A DNA stretch of 32,137 nucleotides, taken from an uncultured Holophagaceae bacterium. Lineage in GTDB: Bacteria; Acidobacteriota; Holophagae; Holophagales; Holophagaceae. A model generated the notes under the pieces. It saw only the letters and a list, made by a program, of their open reading frames with translations. It did no database searches and had not been told where the DNA came from. Position numbers and translations under genes: made by a program. Below are positions 28,579 through 32,137 of the stretch, piece by piece (the stretch's first letter is position 1; each line of letters starts with the position of its first letter). The stretch lies in contig CAIPUA010000345.1 of NCBI GenBank assembly GCA_903868115.1, positions 1 through 32,137 of the forward strand, written 5' to 3'.

Positions 28579-28743
28579 ATGCCCGAATCCACCCCACTCG
28601 CCGCTGATAGTGCATCCTTGGTCAAGCGTGTCTGCGAGAAATGCAGGAACGAATACACGCTTGACCATTTCCAGCACGGCATTCAGGAGCAGGATTGTGT
28701 CTGCAAGCGCTGCCTCAGGGTGATGGGGTACCGGGTCAAGTGA
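28579..28743 (+). CDS. 54-aa CxxC...CxxC zinc-ribbon-like small protein
   Basis: Translated by hand: MPESTPLAADSASLVKRVCEKCRNEYTLDHFQHGIQEQDCVCKRCLRVMGYRVK*; absent from ORF track (below its length cutoff); upstream tagagg SD-like; stop overlaps a GTG start for mqnC (GTGA). Confidence 0.72.
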   Translation: MPESTPLAADSASLVKRVCEKCRNEYTLDHFQHGIQEQDCVCKRCLRVMGYRVK

Positions 28744-29837
28744 GCGGCAGGCTGACAGCGGAGATTCTGCAGAGGAGCATTGCAGGAGAGCGCATCCATG
28801 AGGCGGAGGCCCTGCACCTGTTCGAAATGGCGGCTTTGCCGGATCTGTCCCTGGCAGCCATGGCTTGGCGGAATTGGCACAACGATCCCTCCAAGGTTAG
28901 CTATGTTGTGGACCGGAATGTGAACTACACCGATATCTGCAATGTCTACTGCACCTTTTGCGCCTTCTACCACCGTCCCGGGGATTCCCGGGGCTACGTC
29001 CTGACCCGGGAACAGTTGCAGCAGAAAGCCGAGGAGACCCTGGCCCTTGGGGGTTCGGGTTTCCTGCTCCAGGGAGGTGTTAATCCCGACCTGCCGTGGG
29101 ACTACTATCTGAACCTAATCCGGTTCCTTCACCACGACCTTGGCATCTGGGTCCACGGTTTCTCTCCAGTAGAGATCCAGATGATGGCCAAGCTGAGTGG
29201 TCAGAGCCTTCTGAAGACGCTGGGGGATCTGCGCGACGCCGGCCTTGGGAGCATTCCGGGAGGTGGAGCTGAGATTCTGGTGGAGCGAATCCGAACGCGG
29301 ATCGCCCCCTTGAAGGGGGGACCCGACCGATGGCTGGAGGTCATGGATGCCGCCCACGAGGTAGGTTTCCGAACCACCGGAACCATGATGTACGGCATTG
29401 GTGAGACGCTTGCAGAAAGGGTGGAACACTTCCGGGTTCTCCGGGAACAACAGGACCGGGCCAACGCTCGCAATAACGGAGGCGGCCACACGGCCTTCGC
29501 GGCTTGGCCCTTCCAGAGTGGCAATACGGTCTGGGCTGGGAAGATTCCTAAACCCACTGATGTCGAATACCTTCGAACTATAAGTATCGCCAGAATTTAC
29601 CTAGATAACTTCACTCACATGCAGAGTTCCTGGGTCACCATGGGGAGAAAAATCGGTCAACTCGCGCTCCATTACGGCTGCGATGACATGGGCAGCCTGA
29701 TGCTGGAGGAGAATGTGGTGAGTGCCACGGGAACTTGCTACTCCGTCAACCGCGATGAAATGAACCGCATGATCCGGGGCGCGGGCTTCGAGCCCTGGCA
29801 GCGGGACAATGTATATGGCCTTGCAGAAATGGGCTGA
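28740..29837 (+). CDS. mqnC: Cyclic dehypoxanthinyl futalosine synthase (radical SAM)
   Basis: YVVDRNVNYTDICNVYCTFCAFYHRPGDSRGYVLTREQL (CxxxCxxC), GGVNPDLPWDYYLNL, LGSIPGGGAEIL, AFAAWPFQSGNTVW; proposed GTG start 28740 within ORF 28695..29837. Confidence 0.95.
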   Translation: MSGRLTAEILQRSIAGERIHEAEALHLFEMAALPDLSLAAMAWRNWHNDPSKVSYVVDRNVNYTDICNVYCTFCAFYHRPGDSRGYVLTREQLQQKAEETLALGGSGFLLQGGVNPDLPWDYYLNLIRFLHHDLGIWVHGFSPVEIQMMAKLSGQSLLKTLGDLRDAGLGSIPGGGAEILVERIRTRIAPLKGGPDRWLEVMDAAHEVGFRTTGTMMYGIGETLAERVEHFRVLREQQDRANARNNGGGHTAFAAWPFQSGNTVWAGKIPKPTDVEYLRTISIARIYLDNFTHMQSSWVTMGRKIGQLALHYGCDDMGSLMLEENVVSATGTCYSVNRDEMNRMIRGAGFEPWQRDNVYGLAEMG

Positions 29838-29877
29838 AGCCCCAGGCATCCATATTCTTCACATGTATAGTCTGCGC

Positions 29878-29910
29878 CTTAGATCGGCCCCGTTCTGGGG
29901 CCGATCTAAG
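29878..29910. terminator. Perfect 14-bp-arm hairpin between mqnC and tRNA-Gln (possible bidirectional terminator)
   Basis: CTTAGATCGGCCCC (29878-29891) GTTCT GGGGCCGATCTAAG (29897-29910). Confidence 0.7.
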
Positions 29911-29912
29911 TT

Positions 29913-29987
29913 TGGTTGGGGAGGAAGGATTCGAACCCTCGATAGGCAGGATCAAAACCTGCTGCCTTACCACTTGGCGACTCCCCA
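29913..29987 (-). tRNA. tRNA-Gln (anticodon TTG), CCA encoded
   Basis: Reverse complement TGGGGAGTCGCCAAGTGGTAAGGCAGCAGGTTTTGATCCTGCCTATCGAGGGTTCGAATCCTTCCTCCCCAACCA; 7-bp acceptor stem, anticodon stem GCAGG/CCTGC with loop TTTTGAT, T-loop GGTTCGAATCC. Confidence 0.96.
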
Positions 29988-30028
29988 GCGATTCCAAAAG
30001 TCTAGCGTGGGCGCGGGTTTGAGTCCAG

Positions 30029-30388
30029 TCAGGGATTCGACTTCGGGCTAAAACCGAATTCCTCCACGCCCAGGAGATCCGGCCTGACCGTAGGCGCCTC
30101 ACCCGTTTCGATGCGAGAAATGGCTCGGTTCCCAGTCGTGGACTCAAAGGCCACTAGGACTTTCTGTTCGATGTATTCCCGCGTGTCATTGGACAAGGGA
30201 AAGGCAATGTCCTTGAAGGAACCGTCCCGTTTGCGCTTGCTGGGCATCGCGACGAAGTAGCCATCTTCACCCTCGACCACTCGAAGATCCCCGACCAGGA
30301 AGCAGTCGTCCAGAACAATAGCCGCGAAAGCGCGGAGTTTTTCGTCTCCTTCGATTTTTGTGATCCGGACATCCGTGATGTTCAGCAT
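30029..30388 (-). CDS. spoVG: SpoVG family protein
   Basis: MLNITDVRITKIEGDEKLRAFAAIVLDDCFLVGDLRVVEGEDGYFVAMPSKRKRDGSFKDIAFPLSNDTREYIEQKVL; ATG 30388 with caggagc SD. Confidence 0.96.
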   Translation of the reverse strand: MLNITDVRITKIEGDEKLRAFAAIVLDDCFLVGDLRVVEGEDGYFVAMPSKRKRDGSFKDIAFPLSNDTREYIEQKVLVAFESTTGNRAISRIETGEAPTVRPDLLGVEEFGFSPKSNP

Positions 30389-30489
30389 GAGGCTCCTGGG
30401 AGTCGCCAATGGCGGGTTTCAGCATTCAGTCTAACGCTCCTGGCGAAGGCCCGGTGCTAGCATGGGTGGAAATCCTTTGTGGAGCAGTC

Positions 30490-31488
30490 GTGGCGCAGGA
30501 ACAACTCGAGTCGGAAGCGCGGGATCCTCGGAATGAGGCCGCTTTGACAGTCCTCCGCGCAGCTCGTGCGGCGTTGAATGCCCTGGAAGCGCAATGGGAT
30601 CCCACCGTTGTTGAGTCCTGGACATCCCATGTGGCGAGCAGCAAGGGCAGGGTCATCGTATCTGGAATGGGGAAGTCAGGGCTGGTGGGGCAAAAAATAT
30701 CCGCGACCCTGGCATCTACAGGGTGCCCAAGTTTTTTCTTACACCCAGCGGAGGCCCTTCACGGGGACCTGGGCATGGTTGCGCCCCAAGACACTATCCT
30801 CCTCCTTAGCAACAGCGGAGAGAGCGAGGAAGTCCTGCGCCTGATACCCAGCTTAGTGCGCATTGGGGTGACCATCGGCGCCATCACCGGGCGGGGGGAG
30901 AGTCGGCTTGCGCAGGCGGCCAAGTGGTGCTTTACCTATGCGCTTCCTGAGGGCGAGGGTTGTCCTCTCAATTTCGCTCCCATGGCCAGCACCACGATGC
31001 AACTCGTGTGGGGTGACATCCTCGCGGCCCATCACATGGTGCAGACCGGGTTCACGCTCGAATCCTATGCTCAATTTCATCCCGCTGGAAATATCGGCTC
31101 TAAATTGATGAAAATTAAGGAGTTGATGCACACAGATTTCCCCCAAGTCACTGACAGGACCAATCTAGTGGGCGTTCTGAGCGCCATGACTCAGGGGCGG
31201 CTTGGAATGACGACGGTCATCGAAGGACAGGATCTGGTTGGAGTCGTCAGCGACGGGGATATCCGGCGCGCGTTGGAAGCAGCCCAAGCCTCCGGGGTGA
31301 ACCCACTTCTCCTTGAAGCCAGGGATATCATGACTCCGCACCCGATCAGTGTGTCGGCCGAAACCCTGGCCGTGGAGGCCGCGCAATTTCTGGAAGCCCG
31401 AAAGATCACCTTTCTCGTTGTGCTTGAAGGGGCGAAAGCCGCTGGTGTGCTTCACATTCACGATCTTTTGGCGGCCAAGGTCATCTGA
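30490..31488 (+). CDS. kdsD: KpsF/GutQ family arabinose-5-phosphate isomerase
   Basis: SIS domain GRVIVSGMGKSGLVGQKISATLASTGCPSFFLHPAEALHGDLGMV, LLLSNSGESEEVLRLIP, SYAQFHPAGNIGSKL, followed by CBS pair. Start uncertain (ORF from 30409; GTG 30490 preferred). Confidence 0.92.
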   Translation: MAQEQLESEARDPRNEAALTVLRAARAALNALEAQWDPTVVESWTSHVASSKGRVIVSGMGKSGLVGQKISATLASTGCPSFFLHPAEALHGDLGMVAPQDTILLLSNSGESEEVLRLIPSLVRIGVTIGAITGRGESRLAQAAKWCFTYALPEGEGCPLNFAPMASTTMQLVWGDILAAHHMVQTGFTLESYAQFHPAGNIGSKLMKIKELMHTDFPQVTDRTNLVGVLSAMTQGRLGMTTVIEGQDLVGVVSDGDIRRALEAAQASGVNPLLLEARDIMTPHPISVSAETLAVEAAQFLEARKITFLVVLEGAKAAGVLHIHDLLAAKVI

Positions 31489-31540
31489 GGTCGATTTATT
31501 CTCAAGGTTACATAATATACATTATCGAAAGTCAAATCAG

Positions 31541-32137
31541 GTGCTCCCAACCCTCCCTCGTTATTTCCTGAAACGCTGGTCTTATCCTCTCCTTGGCGCC
31601 CTCTTCTTCTACGGCGGCCTGATCCTCGCTTGGGAATTGATCGACCAGTCCAAGCGAATATTCTCGATGGGAGCTCCCTTTCAGTGGTTGATCCCCGCCC
31701 TGCTTCTGCAGATCCCGGAGACGCTTAGCATCGTCTTTCCGATGGCCGCCGTCCTTGGTGGACTCCTTGGAAGCCAACATCTTTCCGAGGGTTCGGAGAT
31801 GGTCGCTTCCCAGGGACTGGGCGTCGGGATGCGGTCCATCCTGCGTCCCTGGCTTCTCATGTCAGCAGGCCTGTTGACTATAACTGTCCTGAATTCGCAT
31901 TTTCTGGTTCCCAAGGTCAGTGCTATCCAACAGACAATCCAGGCGCGGATGCTCGACGCCGCCCAGACCCGATTCCTGAAGCCTGGGAGCCCGCCTTTTT
32001 TCCCTCCGAACAAACCGAACAATGCGATCTGGATCGATGCTTCCGGTGAGATTCATCTAATGGAGTCCAATCCCCAGGGTGTTCAGCATCTTGTTGCGCG
32101 GTCGATGGATTGGGTTCGCGTTGAGAAGGATGGACAA
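31541..32137 (+). CDS. LptF/LptG (YjgP/YjgQ) family permease, truncated by window end
   Basis: Open frame not in ORF track: VLPTLPRYFLKRWSYPLLGALFFYGGLILAWELIDQSKRIFSMGAPFQWLIPALLLQIPETLSIVFPMAAVLGGLLGSQHLSEGSEMVASQGLGVGMRSILRPWLLMSAGLLTITVLNSHFLVPK..; GTG start 31541. Confidence 0.9.
   Translation, partial: MLPTLPRYFLKRWSYPLLGALFFYGGLILAWELIDQSKRIFSMGAPFQWLIPALLLQIPETLSIVFPMAAVLGGLLGSQHLSEGSEMVASQGLGVGMRSILRPWLLMSAGLLTITVLNSHFLVPKVSAIQQTIQARMLDAAQTRFLKPGSPPFFPPNKPNNAIWIDASGEIHLMESNPQGVQHLVARSMDWVRVEKDGQ

Overview
The window is a GC-rich bacterial chromosomal segment made up almost entirely of core housekeeping genes. The gene set (LptD/LptC/LptB/LptFG, KdsD, futalosine-pathway MqnC, SpoVG, membrane pyrophosphatase) suggests a Gram-negative, possibly Acidobacteriota/Holophagae-like, but that lineage is inference only. 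Recognisable genes in order: membrane H+-pyrophosphatase (-), S9A prolyl oligopeptidase interrupted by an in-frame TGA (+), YchJ/SEC-C protein (+), PyrD class 2 (-), COG2509 FAD dehydrogenase (+), U32 peptidase/RlhA-like (+), BaiN/HI0933-like flavoprotein (+), PrfC/RF3 (+), small hypothetical (+), OmpR-type response regulator (-), RNase E/G (+), LptD (+), degenerate-REC+GGDEF protein (-), TrxB (-), RecJ (+), an LptC/OstA-like large protein (+), LptB (+), RpoN (+), HPF (+), an ORF-track-missed 54-aa CxxC/CxxC protein (+), MqnC (+), tRNA-Gln(TTG) (-), SpoVG (-), KdsD/KpsF (+), and a truncated LptF/LptG permease (+). I found no CRISPR array, phage, toxin-antitoxin or defence system. The observations most worth a second look are: (1) two short non-coding inverted-repeat elements sharing the terminal motif GG[C/G]GCTGTC-N4-AATAAC, which look like a MITE family; (2) the in-frame TGA in the prolyl oligopeptidase; (3) a tiny zinc-ribbon-like gene overlapping mqnC by GTGA; (4) a single large LptC-to-OstA ORF where lptC and lptA would normally be; (5) a 28-bp perfect palindrome in the 3' end of the COG2509 gene.
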